Of a stretch of DNA of 23,864 nt, positions 1-8,565 are shown piece after piece (position 1 is the stretch's first letter; the number at the start of each line of letters is the position of its first letter). Source of the DNA: Candidatus Faecousia faecipullorum. GTDB taxonomy: Bacteria; Bacillota; Clostridia; Oscillospirales; Oscillospiraceae. Below the pieces are notes generated by a model, which ran no database searches, was not told the origin of the DNA, and saw nothing but the letters and a program-made list of their open reading frames with translations. The position numbers and the translations under genes were made by a program. The stretch covers positions 1 through 23,864 of the forward strand of contig DVJG01000150.1 in assembly GCA_018710805.1 (NCBI GenBank). The letters are read 5' to 3'.

Positions 1-98
1 CTGGCAGCCCCAAAAAGGACTTGAACCGGCTGGATGAATATGCCCGGCAGATGCGGGTGTCGGGCGTTCTGCGTCAATATTTGGAGGTGCTACTGTGA
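1..98 (+). CDS. AbiEi family antitoxin, C-terminal end only (partial)
   Basis: The third frame is open from the window edge to the TGA at 96-98 and ends in ...LNRLDEYARQMRVSGVLRQ followed by YLEVLL. This matches the C-terminal helix of AbiEi-type antitoxins, the transcriptional autoregulators of type IV AbiE toxin-antitoxin systems. Only about 31 residues lie in the window, so the DNA-binding winged-helix part is not visible. The stop overlaps the GTG start of the toxin gene (GTGA at 95-98), the translational coupling expected for an abiEi-abiEii pair. The assignment rests mainly on this overlap and on the recognisable AbiEii that follows; the fragment alone would be too short to name. Confidence 0.7.
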   Translation, partial: GSPKKDLNRLDEYARQMRVSGVLRQYLEVLL

Positions 99-880
99 GC
101 AATGCTATGAGCCTGAAAGCGAAAATCCGCAACATCGCCAAGCGGAAAATATCCCGGCACAGGTCATTTTGCAGAACTATATGTTCGAGCGGCTTCTTGT
201 CCGGCTTGCGTCCTCCGCATACAAAGACAAGTTTGTGTTGAAAGGCGGGATGCTGGTGGCGGCCATCGTGGGGCTGGACAACCGGGCGACGATGGATTTG
301 GACACAACTCTAAAAAACCTGCCCCTGACCCCGGAGGCCATCCGCAGCGCATTGGAACAGGTGTCCGCCGTGCCCTTTGATGACGGCGTGGCCTTTGAGG
401 TGGGGAAAATCTCTCCCATCCGGGAGGATGATATTTACGGCGGCTATCGGGTGATGCTGAACGCCCATTTTGACACGCTGATTACTCCGCTGAGCATCGA
501 TGTGTCCACTGGGGACGCTATCACGCCTCATGCGGTGCAGTACCAATTTTCAGAAATTTTCGATGACGAAAAATCCTACGAGCTGTGGGCATACAACATC
601 GAAACCGTCATGGCGGAGAAGGTAGAAACTATCCTGCGGCGGGGTGTGTTCAATACCCGCCCCAGAGATTTTTACGATGCGTACATACTGGCAACCACGC
701 AGAAATTTGATAAGGCTGTGTTTACCGAAGCGTTGAACGCCACCGCAACCCATCGCGGCACCGCCCAGCAGATTGTGGATGTGCCTGCCATTTTGCACAA
801 CATTGAAACCAGCCGAGAACTCAAATCCATGTGGGAGAAGTACCGCAAGCAATTTGCCTACGCCGCCCACATTGAGTATA
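95..880 (+). pseudogene. AbiEii family nucleotidyltransferase toxin, frameshifted and truncated
   Basis: AbiEii toxins are nucleotidyltransferase-fold proteins of bacterial phage-defence (abortive infection) modules. The natural start is the GTG at 95, giving MSNAMSLKAKIRNIAKRK, but at the A-run 146-149 the reading frame must move to continue as NIPAQVILQNYMFERLL. One A appears to be missing, because AAAAA would restore the frame. Downstream the conserved KFVLKGGMLVAAIVG and DNRATMDLDTT segments (nucleotidyltransferase GG and D-x-D) are intact, as is the C-terminal WEKYRKQFAYAA segment. Homology stops near 877, where the sequence turns into an ABC permease in another frame, so roughly the last 10-20 residues are missing. 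The sequence as given cannot make an intact toxin. A sequencing error in the A-run could explain the frameshift but not the truncation. Confidence 0.8.
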
Positions 881-1696
881 GTCTGTCTGCTGCCGCTGCT
901 GAACATTGTTGCCATCTCCTTCTCCTCCTCTGCAGCAGTGGAAGGCAACATGGTAGGGCTGATCCCGGTGGGATTCAGCACCGCAGCCTATGAGAAGATC
1001 CTGGAGGACTCCCAGTTCTGGCACTCCTTCCTGATCTCGGTGGAGCGGGTTGTGCTGGCCCTGATCATCAACTTTGTGCTGATCGTACTGATGGCTTATC
1101 CCCTCTCCAAAACCAACGCACAGTTCCGGGGCCGCAACATCTATGCAAACCTGATGATTTTTGCCATGCTTTTCAACGGCGGCATGATCCCCACCTTCCT
1201 GGTTGTCAAATCCTACGGCCTGCTCAATACCGTCTGGGCCCTGGTTTTGCCGGGAGCCGTGCCCATCTTCAATGTCATCCTGGTGATGAACTTCTTTGCT
1301 GCCGTTCCCAAAGAGCTTGAGGAAGCCGCCTTCATTGACGGCGCCAACCCGCTCCAGGTTCTGACCAAGATCTTCATCCCCATTTCCAAGCCGGTTCTGG
1401 CCACCGTATCCCTGTTCAGCATTGTGGGCAGCTGGAACGACTTCTACAGCGGCCTGATCTACATGTCCAAAGCCACCTATTATCCTCTGATGACCTATAT
1501 CCAGAGTCTGCAGATCAACGTGGAAGATCTGATCAAGCAGGGCAATCTGTCTGCCGTGGTGGATTCTGCCGCCCTGGGCAACACCAACCTCAATGCAGCC
1601 AAGATCGTTGTTGCAGTTATCCCGCTGCTGCTGATCTATCCCCTGCTGCAGCGGTACTTCGTTTCCGGCATTGTGGTGGGCTCGGTTAAGGGCTAA
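876..1696 (+). pseudogene. Carbohydrate ABC transporter permease (LplC/YtcP-like), N-terminally truncated
   Basis: This is an inner-membrane permease subunit of a CUT1-type sugar importer. The frame reads SIVCLLPLLNIVAISFSSS and continues to GIVVGSVKG at the stop (1694-1696), about 271 residues. The EAA loop that contacts the ATPase is clear (EEAAFIDGANPLQVLTKIF, then IPISKP), and several hydrophobic spans are visible. Family members are near 295-300 residues and begin with about 25-30 residues of cytoplasmic tail and first transmembrane helix. Those are absent here because the 5' side is AbiEii sequence, and no start codon or ribosome site fits. The partner permease, binding protein and ATPase are not in the window. 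The two glucosidase genes downstream suggest import of an alpha-glucoside or isomalto-oligosaccharide (inference). Confidence 0.85.
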
Positions 1697-1780
1697 TTTA
1701 TATTCTTTCAGAGCGCTCTGGAGACGGGGCACTCTGTCTGACAAAACAACCACTCAGTCACTTTTATTTGGGAGAACGGT

Positions 1781-3739
1781 ATGATTCAAAAGTATCTCTA
1801 TGGTGTCCCCTTTGACACCGAATCGGTGGTCGCACCAATCCCTGCAAGCCAGGGCGAACCCCCTGTGGGAACGGTCAAAACCAGCGAGACCGGCTTCTGC
1901 TTTGCCTGCCCCCTGGCGGAGGGCGACCGGGTCTACGGCCTGGGCGAAGCCAACCGCGGCATCAACAAGCGGGGCTTTGTCTACGTCAGCGACAATGTGG
2001 ACGACGGCCTCCACACCGAAAACAAGCAGCGAATGTACGCCGCCCACAACTTCATCGTGATCTCGGGCCAGCAGAATCTGGGGCTGTTCTTCGACTATCC
2101 CGCCCGGATTCGGTTTGACATCGGCTTCACCCGCAGGGATTGGCTGGAAGTCACCTGTGAGCGGGCCGACCTGGCCCTTTACGTCATCACCGGCGACAGC
2201 GCCTGCGATGTGGTCAAGCAGTTCCGGGCCATCATCGGCCGCAGCTACATCCCGCCCAAGTTCGCCTTCGGCTTCGGCCAGAGCCGCTACGGCTACAAGA
2301 CCCGAGCCGACTTTGAAGAGGTGGTTGCCAAACACCGCCAGGCCCACATTCCCCTGGACATGGTGTACATGGACATCGACTACATGGACCACTTCAAGGA
2401 CTTCACGGTGAACCCGGAGGATTTCCCCGATTTTTCCGGCTTTGTATCCAAGATGAAAGAGCAGGGCGTCCGGCTGGTGCCCATCATCGACGCCGGCGTC
2501 AAGGAGGAAGCAGGCTATTCGGTCTGCGACGAGGGCAAGGAAAAGGGCTACTTCTGCAAGCGGGCCGACGGAACCGATTTTGAGGGAACCGTCTGGCCGG
2601 GGTGGAGCCACTTCCCCGACGTGCTGAACCCCGAGGCCCGGGCCTGGTTCGGCAGCCAGTACAAGGCTCTGACCGACTGCGGCATCGAGGGCTTCTGGAA
2701 CGACATGAACGAGCCCGCCATCTTCTACTCCCGGGAGGGGCTGGCCGAGCGGCTGGATCATCCGCCGGTTCCCCATGAAGACGGCACCATCGATCAGTTT
2801 GGCCAGGCCATCGGCTGGCTCAATCTGTCCAATGCGCCGGAAGACTACGCCTGCTTTTATCACAAGGTGGACGGCAAAATGGTCCGCCACGACCAGGTCC
2901 ACAACCTCTACGGCTACAACATGACCCGGGCCGCCTCGGAGGGGCTGGCCAGCATTGCCCCGGGCAAACGGTTTCTGCTGTTCTCCCGGTCTTCCTGCAT
3001 CGGGATGCACCGGTACGGCGGCATCTGGACCGGCGATAACCACTCCTGGTGGAGCCACCTGCTGCTGAACCTCAAGATGCTGCCCTCCCTCAATATGTGC
3101 GGTTTCCTGTATGTGGGAGCCGACCTGGGCGGCTTCAACGCCGACACCAGCCGGGATCTGCTGCTGCGGTGGCTGGCGCTGGGGGTGTTTACCCCGCTGA
3201 TGCGGAACCACTCGGGCAGCGACACACGCCGGCAGGAGTTCTACCAGTTTGAAGGCCCCGAGGATTTCCGCAGCGTCATCGATACCCGCTACCGGCTGAT
3301 CCCCTATCTCTACAGCGAATACATGAAGGCAGCCCTCCACAACGATATGATGTTCAGGCCCCTGGCCTTTGTCTACCCCGAGGACGAAATCGCCGTCCAG
3401 ACCGAGGACCAGCTGATGCTGGGCGACCAGGTGATGATCGCCCCGGTCTACACCCAGAACGCCACCGGACGGATGGTCTATCTGCCCGAGGAGATGCTGT
3501 TTGTCAAGTTCGGCCCCGAGGGCAGTATCACACAGGAAGTGCTGCCCGCCGGCACCCACTTTGTGAAGGTGGCCCTCAACGAGGTGCCCCTCTTCATCCG
3601 CAAGGGCGCCTGCATCCCGGTGGCGGACGCCGCCCAGACGGTGGCCGAAATCGACCCCGCCACCATCCGGATGATCGGCTGGCCCGGGGCCAGCTATGAC
3701 CGCTACGACGACGACGGGGTCACCATCCCCGCAGAATAA
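1781..3739 (+). CDS. GH31 family alpha-glucosidase/glycosidase
   Basis: This 652-residue enzyme hydrolyses alpha-linked glycosides from the non-reducing end by a retaining mechanism. The GH31 signature GFWNDMNEP places the nucleophile at Asp308, and RYGGIWTGDN places the acid/base at Asp419. Around residues 193-209 is the typical DMVYMDIDYMDHFKDFT strand of the catalytic barrel. The N-terminal beta-sandwich (VYGLGEANRGINKRG near 51-65) and C-terminal sheet domains are present, and the length fits intracellular GH31 enzymes. No signal peptide is seen, so it probably acts in the cytoplasm on imported oligosaccharides. GGGAGAA just before ATG 1781 serves as ribosome site. It lies 84 bp after the truncated permease and 12 bp before the GH13 gene, so the three form a sugar-use operon. 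Exact substrate cannot be read from sequence. Confidence 0.92.
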   Translation: MIQKYLYGVPFDTESVVAPIPASQGEPPVGTVKTSETGFCFACPLAEGDRVYGLGEANRGINKRGFVYVSDNVDDGLHTENKQRMYAAHNFIVISGQQNLGLFFDYPARIRFDIGFTRRDWLEVTCERADLALYVITGDSACDVVKQFRAIIGRSYIPPKFAFGFGQSRYGYKTRADFEEVVAKHRQAHIPLDMVYMDIDYMDHFKDFTVNPEDFPDFSGFVSKMKEQGVRLVPIIDAGVKEEAGYSVCDEGKEKGYFCKRADGTDFEGTVWPGWSHFPDVLNPEARAWFGSQYKALTDCGIEGFWNDMNEPAIFYSREGLAERLDHPPVPHEDGTIDQFGQAIGWLNLSNAPEDYACFYHKVDGKMVRHDQVHNLYGYNMTRAASEGLASIAPGKRFLLFSRSSCIGMHRYGGIWTGDNHSWWSHLLLNLKMLPSLNMCGFLYVGADLGGFNADTSRDLLLRWLALGVFTPLMRNHSGSDTRRQEFYQFEGPEDFRSVIDTRYRLIPYLYSEYMKAALHNDMMFRPLAFVYPEDEIAVQTEDQLMLGDQVMIAPVYTQNATGRMVYLPEEMLFVKFGPEGSITQEVLPAGTHFVKVALNEVPLFIRKGACIPVADAAQTVAEIDPATIRMIGWPGASYDRYDDDGVTIPAE

Positions 3740-3751
3740 GGAGGCATTGCC

Positions 3752-5410
3752 ATGGACCGCAAATGGTGGAAAGAAAGCATCGTATACCAAATCTACCCCA
3801 GCAGCTTCCAGGACTCGGACGGGGACGGCATCGGGGACCTGAACGGCATCCGCTCCCGGCTGGACTATCTGAAGGACCTGGGGGTCAATGTGCTGTGGCT
3901 GTGCCCCATCATGGACTCCCCCATGGATGACAACGGCTACGACATCTCCAACTACCGGGCCATCAACCCCCGGTTTGGCACCATGGAGGACTTCGACACC
4001 CTGCTGGCCGAGGCCCATCAGCGGGGCATCCGGATTGTGATGGATTTGGTGGTGAACCACACCTCGGACGAGCACCCCTGGTTCATCGAGAGCCGCAAGT
4101 CGGTGGATAACCCCTACCGAGACTACTATATCTGGAAGCCGGGCAAAGACGGCCACGAGCCCAACAACTGGGGCGCTTGCTTCGGCGGCTCGGCCTGGAA
4201 ATACGACCCCCAGACCGATATGTATTACTTGCACTTGTTCTCCCCCAAGCAGCCCGACCTGAACTGGGAGAACCCCAAAGTCCGGGACGAAGTGTTCAAC
4301 ATGATGACCTGGTGGTTTGACAAGGGCATCGACGGGTTCCGGATGGACGTCATCAGTCAGATTTCCAAGGACCAGCGCTTTCCGGATGGCGAGAAACACG
4401 GACTGTATGGCAATGGCGGTCCCTACTATGTCAATGGGCCCCGCATCCATGAATTTTTGCAGGAGATGAACCGGCGGGTTCTCTCGAAATACGACATCAT
4501 GACGGTGGGCGAGACCCCCGGCGCCACGGTGGAAAACGCCCCCCAGTATGCGGGGCTGGACGGCAAGGAGCTGAACATGGTCTTCCAGTTTGAGCACGTC
4601 GGCATTGGGGACGGGCCCCTGGGCAAGTGGACCACCAAGCGCTACGACTTTATGCAGCTCAAGAAAATTCTCAGTCACTGGCAGACTGGCCTGGACGGCA
4701 AAGCCTGGAACAGCCTGTTCTGGGGCAATCACGATCAGCCCCGGGCTGCATCCCGCTGGGGCGATGACTCGCCCCTCTCCGCCAAGATGCTGGCTACCTG
4801 CCTGCTGAGCCTGCAGGGTACTCCCTACATCTATGAGGGCGATGAACTGGGGATGACCAACGCCTATTTCAAAGATCTCAGCCAGTACCGGGATATCGAA
4901 AGTCTCAACGCCTTCAAGGAGCTGACCGGCGCAGGCTTGATTTCTGCAGACGAAATGATGGCGTGCCTGGCCCTGCGCAGCCGGGACAACGCCCGCACCC
5001 CGGTGCAGTGGGATGACTCTCCCAACGCCGGCTTCACCGCCGGTACCCCCTGGATCCAGGTGAACCCCAACTACACCGCCATCAACGCCGCCGCCGAGGC
5101 CAAAGACCCGGACTCGGTGCTCAACTACTACAAGAAGATGATCGCCCTGCGCAAAGCCCATCTGGGGCTGGTGTACGGCTCCTTCCAGCTGCTAGCGGAG
5201 GCGGATCCCCAGCTTTTCGCCTACCGGCGCACCCTGGCCGAGACCGGCGAGGACTACCTGATTGCCTGCAATTTCTCGGATCAGGAAGCGGCCTTTGCCA
5301 TTCCCGCCGACTTTGCCGGGGCCCGGTGCCTGATCGACAATTACCCCGGCAGCGCCCCCGACGGCGCCGTGACCATGCGCCCCTTCGAGGCCTTTGTGCT
5401 CCAGAAGTAA
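3752..5410 (+). CDS. GH13 alpha-glucosidase (oligo-1,6-glucosidase-like)
   Basis: This 552-residue cytoplasmic glycosidase opens with WWKESIVYQIYPSSFQDSDG, the hallmark of the GH13 oligo-1,6-glucosidase/alpha-glucosidase subfamily, followed by the calcium-site-like DSDGDGIGDLNGI. Catalytic residues are visible: nucleophile Asp199 in GFRMDVI, acid/base Glu254 in VGETPG, and transition-state stabiliser Asp328 in NHDQPR. Val200 directly after the nucleophile is the residue found in enzymes preferring alpha-1,6 bonds, whereas alpha-1,4-specific relatives usually carry Ala or Thr, so an isomaltose-type substrate is likely. GGAGG precedes ATG 3752. The C-terminal sheet domain appears complete (FEAFVLQK, stop 5408-5410). 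The restriction-helicase fragment begins immediately after the stop, leaving no intergenic space or terminator. Confidence 0.92.
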   Translation: MDRKWWKESIVYQIYPSSFQDSDGDGIGDLNGIRSRLDYLKDLGVNVLWLCPIMDSPMDDNGYDISNYRAINPRFGTMEDFDTLLAEAHQRGIRIVMDLVVNHTSDEHPWFIESRKSVDNPYRDYYIWKPGKDGHEPNNWGACFGGSAWKYDPQTDMYYLHLFSPKQPDLNWENPKVRDEVFNMMTWWFDKGIDGFRMDVISQISKDQRFPDGEKHGLYGNGGPYYVNGPRIHEFLQEMNRRVLSKYDIMTVGETPGATVENAPQYAGLDGKELNMVFQFEHVGIGDGPLGKWTTKRYDFMQLKKILSHWQTGLDGKAWNSLFWGNHDQPRAASRWGDDSPLSAKMLATCLLSLQGTPYIYEGDELGMTNAYFKDLSQYRDIESLNAFKELTGAGLISADEMMACLALRSRDNARTPVQWDDSPNAGFTAGTPWIQVNPNYTAINAAAEAKDPDSVLNYYKKMIALRKAHLGLVYGSFQLLAEADPQLFAYRRTLAETGEDYLIACNFSDQEAAFAIPADFAGARCLIDNYPGSAPDGAVTMRPFEAFVLQK

Positions 5411-7134
5411 ACCAGGTGATACCCTATCAGAATAGCGGAAAGTACATCCGCCCCATTGCCCTGTTTCAGGCCCAGCCGAAGGGCAAGGAGGACGCGACTA
5501 CTTTTGAAAAGCTGCGGGCGGAGCTGATGAACACCGGGATTCCCGCCGAACATATTGCCATCCGCACCGCCGATGTGAATGAGCTGAAAAATGTGGACTT
5601 GTTGTCCCCGGACTGTCCGGTGCGGTACATCATCACGGTAAACGCGCTGAAAGAGGGCTGGGACTGTCCCTTTGCCTATATTCTGGCTTCCCTTGCCAAC
5701 AAAACCAGTCAGGTGGATGTGGAGCAGATTTTAGGGCGTATTTTGCGCCTGCCCTATACTGTGGAGCACAGGGCAAAGGCCCTGAATATGTCCTATGTGC
5801 TGACTTCCTCCAACGATTTCAACGATGCAGTGCAGCAGATCATCCGAGGACTGAACAGCGCCGGATTCAGCGACAGGGATTGCCGCCTTGCCGAACCGGT
5901 AGAACCGGCCAAGCCCGCGCCCGTACCGGAGCAGCTTCCGATCATCGAACCAGAAGATTTTTCCGGGTTGGACGGGAAATCCATCGGGGCAGAGCTGCAA
6001 CGGCGCAGAGAAAGCGAAAATTCGCCGGAATCCGCCCCGAAAGCGGACAGTATGCTTGCTGAGGCCCAGCAGGCGGGCGACGCATACAATCAGGCGGTGC
6101 AGGGCGCGGATAACGACCCGTTTGCCGCCGCTCTGCCATGGGAGGTGCGGGACAAAGTGAACACATTCCATATCATCCATCAATATCAGGAGAGTGTAGA
6201 CGGGCTGCTGATCCCACAGTTCTTTCAAGTGATTCCGCAGTCCCTGTTTACCGATGGGGACAAGGTGCTGTTGAGCAAGGAAATGCTTGCAGACGGCTTC
6301 ACCCTGAAAGGCAAGGCATACGACATTGATTTTGCTGCGGCGGACGATGAGATCGTCAAGGTCGATGTGGAGACTGGCCGCAGTGTGCCGAGGGCCTACC
6401 AGATGGAAGCTGCCGACCAGCGGTATTTCAAGGAGTATTTCAGCAGTTTACCGCCGGAGAGCCGGGTGCGCCAGTGCAAGGACATGATGATCCGCCAGTT
6501 GGACAAGCTGAATATGGTGGATGGGGGCGATTTGCGCGCCTATGTCAATCTCATTGTGGACGGGATGGATCGGGAACAGCTTGCCGCTATGGAAAAAGCC
6601 CCGCTGGGCTTCGCCGCAAAAATTCGCGCCAAAATTGAGACTCTGCTGGAACAGCACTACAAGGAAACTTTCTTCACTTGGCTTGACCGGGGCAAAATCG
6701 TATGCGAACCTTCTTACCGGCTGCCTGCGGCAATCCACCCCACAAGCAGTACGGCGATTTATGGAAGGTCGCTCTATGAGGCCGAGGAGGACATGAACGC
6801 GCTGGAACAGGATTTGGTGAAGCGGCTGACGGCTATTCCCAATGTGCTGTGGTGGCACCGGAATATCGCCCGGCATGGATTTGCCATCAACGGGTACTTC
6901 AACCACTACCCAGATATTATGGTTATGACGCAGAGCGGCAAAATCATCCTTGCCGAAACCAAGGGCGAACACCTAAAAAACGATGACAGCCGCGAGAAGA
7001 TCGATCTGGGCGCGGCATGGCGAAATGCTGCGGGGAACCAGTACCGCTATTACATGGTGTTCCGCGATGAGGAAAACCTGCCGCACGGAGCGGTGAGCAT
7101 GGGGCAGTTTGTGGAGACAGTTGAAGCCCTATAA
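5411..7134 (+). pseudogene. Type III-like restriction enzyme Res subunit (DEAD helicase + nuclease), N-terminal half missing
   Basis: The frame continues from just after the glucosidase stop as NQVIPYQNSGKYIRPIALFQ and runs about 574 residues to 7134. It carries only the second RecA-like helicase lobe: motif V (ITVNALKEGWDCP) and motif VI (QVDVEQILGRILRLP). Near the C terminus is a PD-(D/E)XK nuclease signature, PDIMVM then ILAETKGE (about 6910-6970). Walker A, the DEAD box and about 400 N-terminal residues are absent and no start codon with a ribosome site exists, so the protein is not expected to be made. Full-length relatives cleave foreign DNA while translocating. The C terminus is intact and is followed by a strong terminator, so the damage is confined to the join with the sugar block. 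No methyltransferase (Mod) partner is visible. Confidence 0.85.
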
Positions 7135-7168
7135 CAAGTGGATAACCGCATCTCATATTTTCTGATGG

Positions 7169-7198
7169 GGCAGCAGAGAAATCTGCTGCCTTTTTCTT
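7169..7198 (+). terminator. Rho-independent terminator after the Res fragment
   Basis: A perfect 9-bp stem GGCAGCAGA / TCTGCTGCC (7169-7177 and 7182-7190) closes a GAAA tetraloop and is followed by TTTTTCTT. It lies 35 bp after the restriction gene stop and isolates it from the recombinase genes. Confidence 0.93.
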
Positions 7199-7268
7199 AT
7201 GGTGACTACCCTGTAGGGGCTTGTCCCGCAGGGCTTGTCATAAATAAATGCACAGGGAGGCGATACAG

Positions 7269-7331
7269 GTGAAAAGACAAATTCGCGCAAAGGAGGTGGC
7301 ATACCCATGCAGCACAAGAAAAAGGCTGTAA
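7269..7331 (+). CDS. 20-residue basic mini-ORF upstream of the recombinase
   Basis: A GTG start at 7269 preceded by AGGGAGG (about 7254-7260) encodes a 20-residue basic peptide starting MKRQIRAKEV and ending CSTRKRL, stop 7329-7331. The MKRQI opening resembles the N termini of some clostridial serine recombinases, so this may be the remnant of a second recombinase gene or a leader peptide. It overlaps the next mini-ORF out of frame. Function unknown; expression is inferred only from the ribosome site. Confidence 0.35.
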   Translation: MKRQIRAKEVAYPCSTRKRL

Positions 7332-7366
7332 ATTCGATGGAGGAAGGATATGGCAAAACCGCTTGA
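7307..7366 (+). CDS. 19-residue mini-ORF overlapping the recombinase start
   Basis: ATG 7307 has an excellent ribosome site (AAGGAGGTG, 7289-7297) and encodes a 19-residue peptide starting MQHKKKAVNS and ending GYGKTA, stop 7364-7366. Its last codons overlap the recombinase ATG at 7350 by 17 bases, so ribosomes finishing it could re-initiate on the recombinase through GGAGGAAGG. This looks like a translational coupler or leader, or the worn tail of an upstream gene. The product has no recognisable domain. Confidence 0.4.
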   Translation: MQHKKKAVNSMEEGYGKTA

Positions 7367-8552
7367 CCCCAAGAAGATAGAATCGGCCCGTCAGTTTAGC
7401 AGCCGTGCCGAGCGCAGGGAACAGCGGCGGAAGCTCATGCAGGACGAGATTGCGGAAAATCAGCGCAGCAACGGCGTGATTGTGATTCCGCCTAAAAAGT
7501 TGCAGGAAGTACAGCAAGAGCGCCCAAAACTGCGTGTTGCGGCGTACTGCCGCGTCAGCACACAGGAAGAAGAACAGGTTGGCAGTTTTGATATGCAGGT
7601 ACGCCATTTTACTCAGCGGATTGAAGGAAATCCCGACTGGGAGCTGGTGGAAATCTATCAGGACGAGGGCATCAGCGCCACGACCGTCAAAAAGCGCCTT
7701 GGTTTTCAAAAAATGATTGCCGATGCAGTGGACGGGAAAATTGATCTGATCCTTACCAAGAGCATCAGCCGCTTTGGCCGGAATATTGTGGACATACTGG
7801 ATAACCTGAATGTTCTTTCTGCGCTGAATCCTCCTGTCTCGGTGGAATTTGAGACGGAGCACATCACCTACACGGGCGATGGAAAGAACAATCTGTTAAT
7901 CGTTCTTCTGTCCGCGCTGGCAGAAATGGAGTCCCAGCAGAAAAGCGAGGCCATCAAAGCGGGTATTCGCTGGCGGATGGCCGAGGGAATTTACAAATTC
8001 TCTGTACAGAATACGCTGGGCTTCTACCGCGACCACTTTGGCCGGTTGGTCATTGAACCGACTGAGGCGAGGATTGTTGAGTATATCTACGAGAGCTGTT
8101 TGGAAGGAGCAACACCGTCAGAGATTGCGGCTGCGCTGACAGAACAGGGAATCAAATCCCCTATGGGCAATGATAGCTGGTCTGCCGGTACCGTCCGCAG
8201 CATCCTCCGAAACGAAAAATACTGTGGTGATGCCTTGATGCAGAAAACCTATACCAAGGATTTCCGCACCCACAAGTCGGTCAAGAATACAGACCTGAAT
8301 ATGTACTTCAAGGAAAATCACCATACAGCAATTATCAAAAAAGAGGACTGGCTGAAAGTGCAAAAGCTGCTGTCTGAGTGGCACACTTCACCCCATAAGG
8401 CGAAACTGCGTTTCCTGAGCAATCGATTTGTCGCTCACCGCGTCAAAGATGGCCTGTTCAAAGGGTATTTGATTCTTGATTCCCGGTGGTCTCCTGCTGA
8501 ACGGCAGGAATTTATGAAAATTGTCGATGACACACAGGATAACACGAAATGA
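7350..8552 (+). CDS. Serine recombinase (resolvase/integrase family), no zinc ribbon
   Basis: This 400-residue site-specific recombinase cuts and rejoins DNA through a covalent phosphoserine. The N-terminal resolvase domain starts near residue 61 (LRVAAYCRVSTQEEEQ), with Ser70 as the predicted nucleophile, followed by DEGISATTVKKRLGF and SISRFGRN. The Recombinase domain follows (NTLGFYRD, then SAGTVRSILRNEKYCGDA near 278-295). Large serine recombinases normally continue with a CxxC zinc ribbon and coiled coil; here the C-terminal 70 residues contain no cysteine and end in HRVKDGLFKGYLILDSRWSP, so it belongs to a shorter subgroup or has lost that domain. The first 60 residues are basic and charged. 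ATG 7350 is preceded by GGAGGAAGG. It is the probable mobility gene of the flanking accessory DNA. Confidence 0.88.
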   Translation: MAKPLDPKKIESARQFSSRAERREQRRKLMQDEIAENQRSNGVIVIPPKKLQEVQQERPKLRVAAYCRVSTQEEEQVGSFDMQVRHFTQRIEGNPDWELVEIYQDEGISATTVKKRLGFQKMIADAVDGKIDLILTKSISRFGRNIVDILDNLNVLSALNPPVSVEFETEHITYTGDGKNNLLIVLLSALAEMESQQKSEAIKAGIRWRMAEGIYKFSVQNTLGFYRDHFGRLVIEPTEARIVEYIYESCLEGATPSEIAAALTEQGIKSPMGNDSWSAGTVRSILRNEKYCGDALMQKTYTKDFRTHKSVKNTDLNMYFKENHHTAIIKKEDWLKVQKLLSEWHTSPHKAKLRFLSNRFVAHRVKDGLFKGYLILDSRWSPAERQEFMKIVDDTQDNTK

Positions 8553-8565
8553 AAGGATTTTTACA

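Noticed and set aside
140..155. Programmed ribosomal frameshift in AbiEii
   Set aside because: No slippery heptamer with downstream structure is evident and AbiEii proteins are normally made from one frame; loss of one A is simpler.
1709..1720. Perfect palindrome CAGAGCGCTCTG between permease and GH31
   Set aside because: Only 12 bp, no flanking promoter, and no match to an operator I recognise; could be chance.
1754..5161. A 1135-codon open frame on the minus strand opposite the two glucosidase genes
   Set aside because: It is antisense to two clear enzymes with catalytic motifs; long antisense frames arise from GC-rich codon bias. It is rich in Val, His and Gly in a way typical of such shadows and has no recognisable domain.
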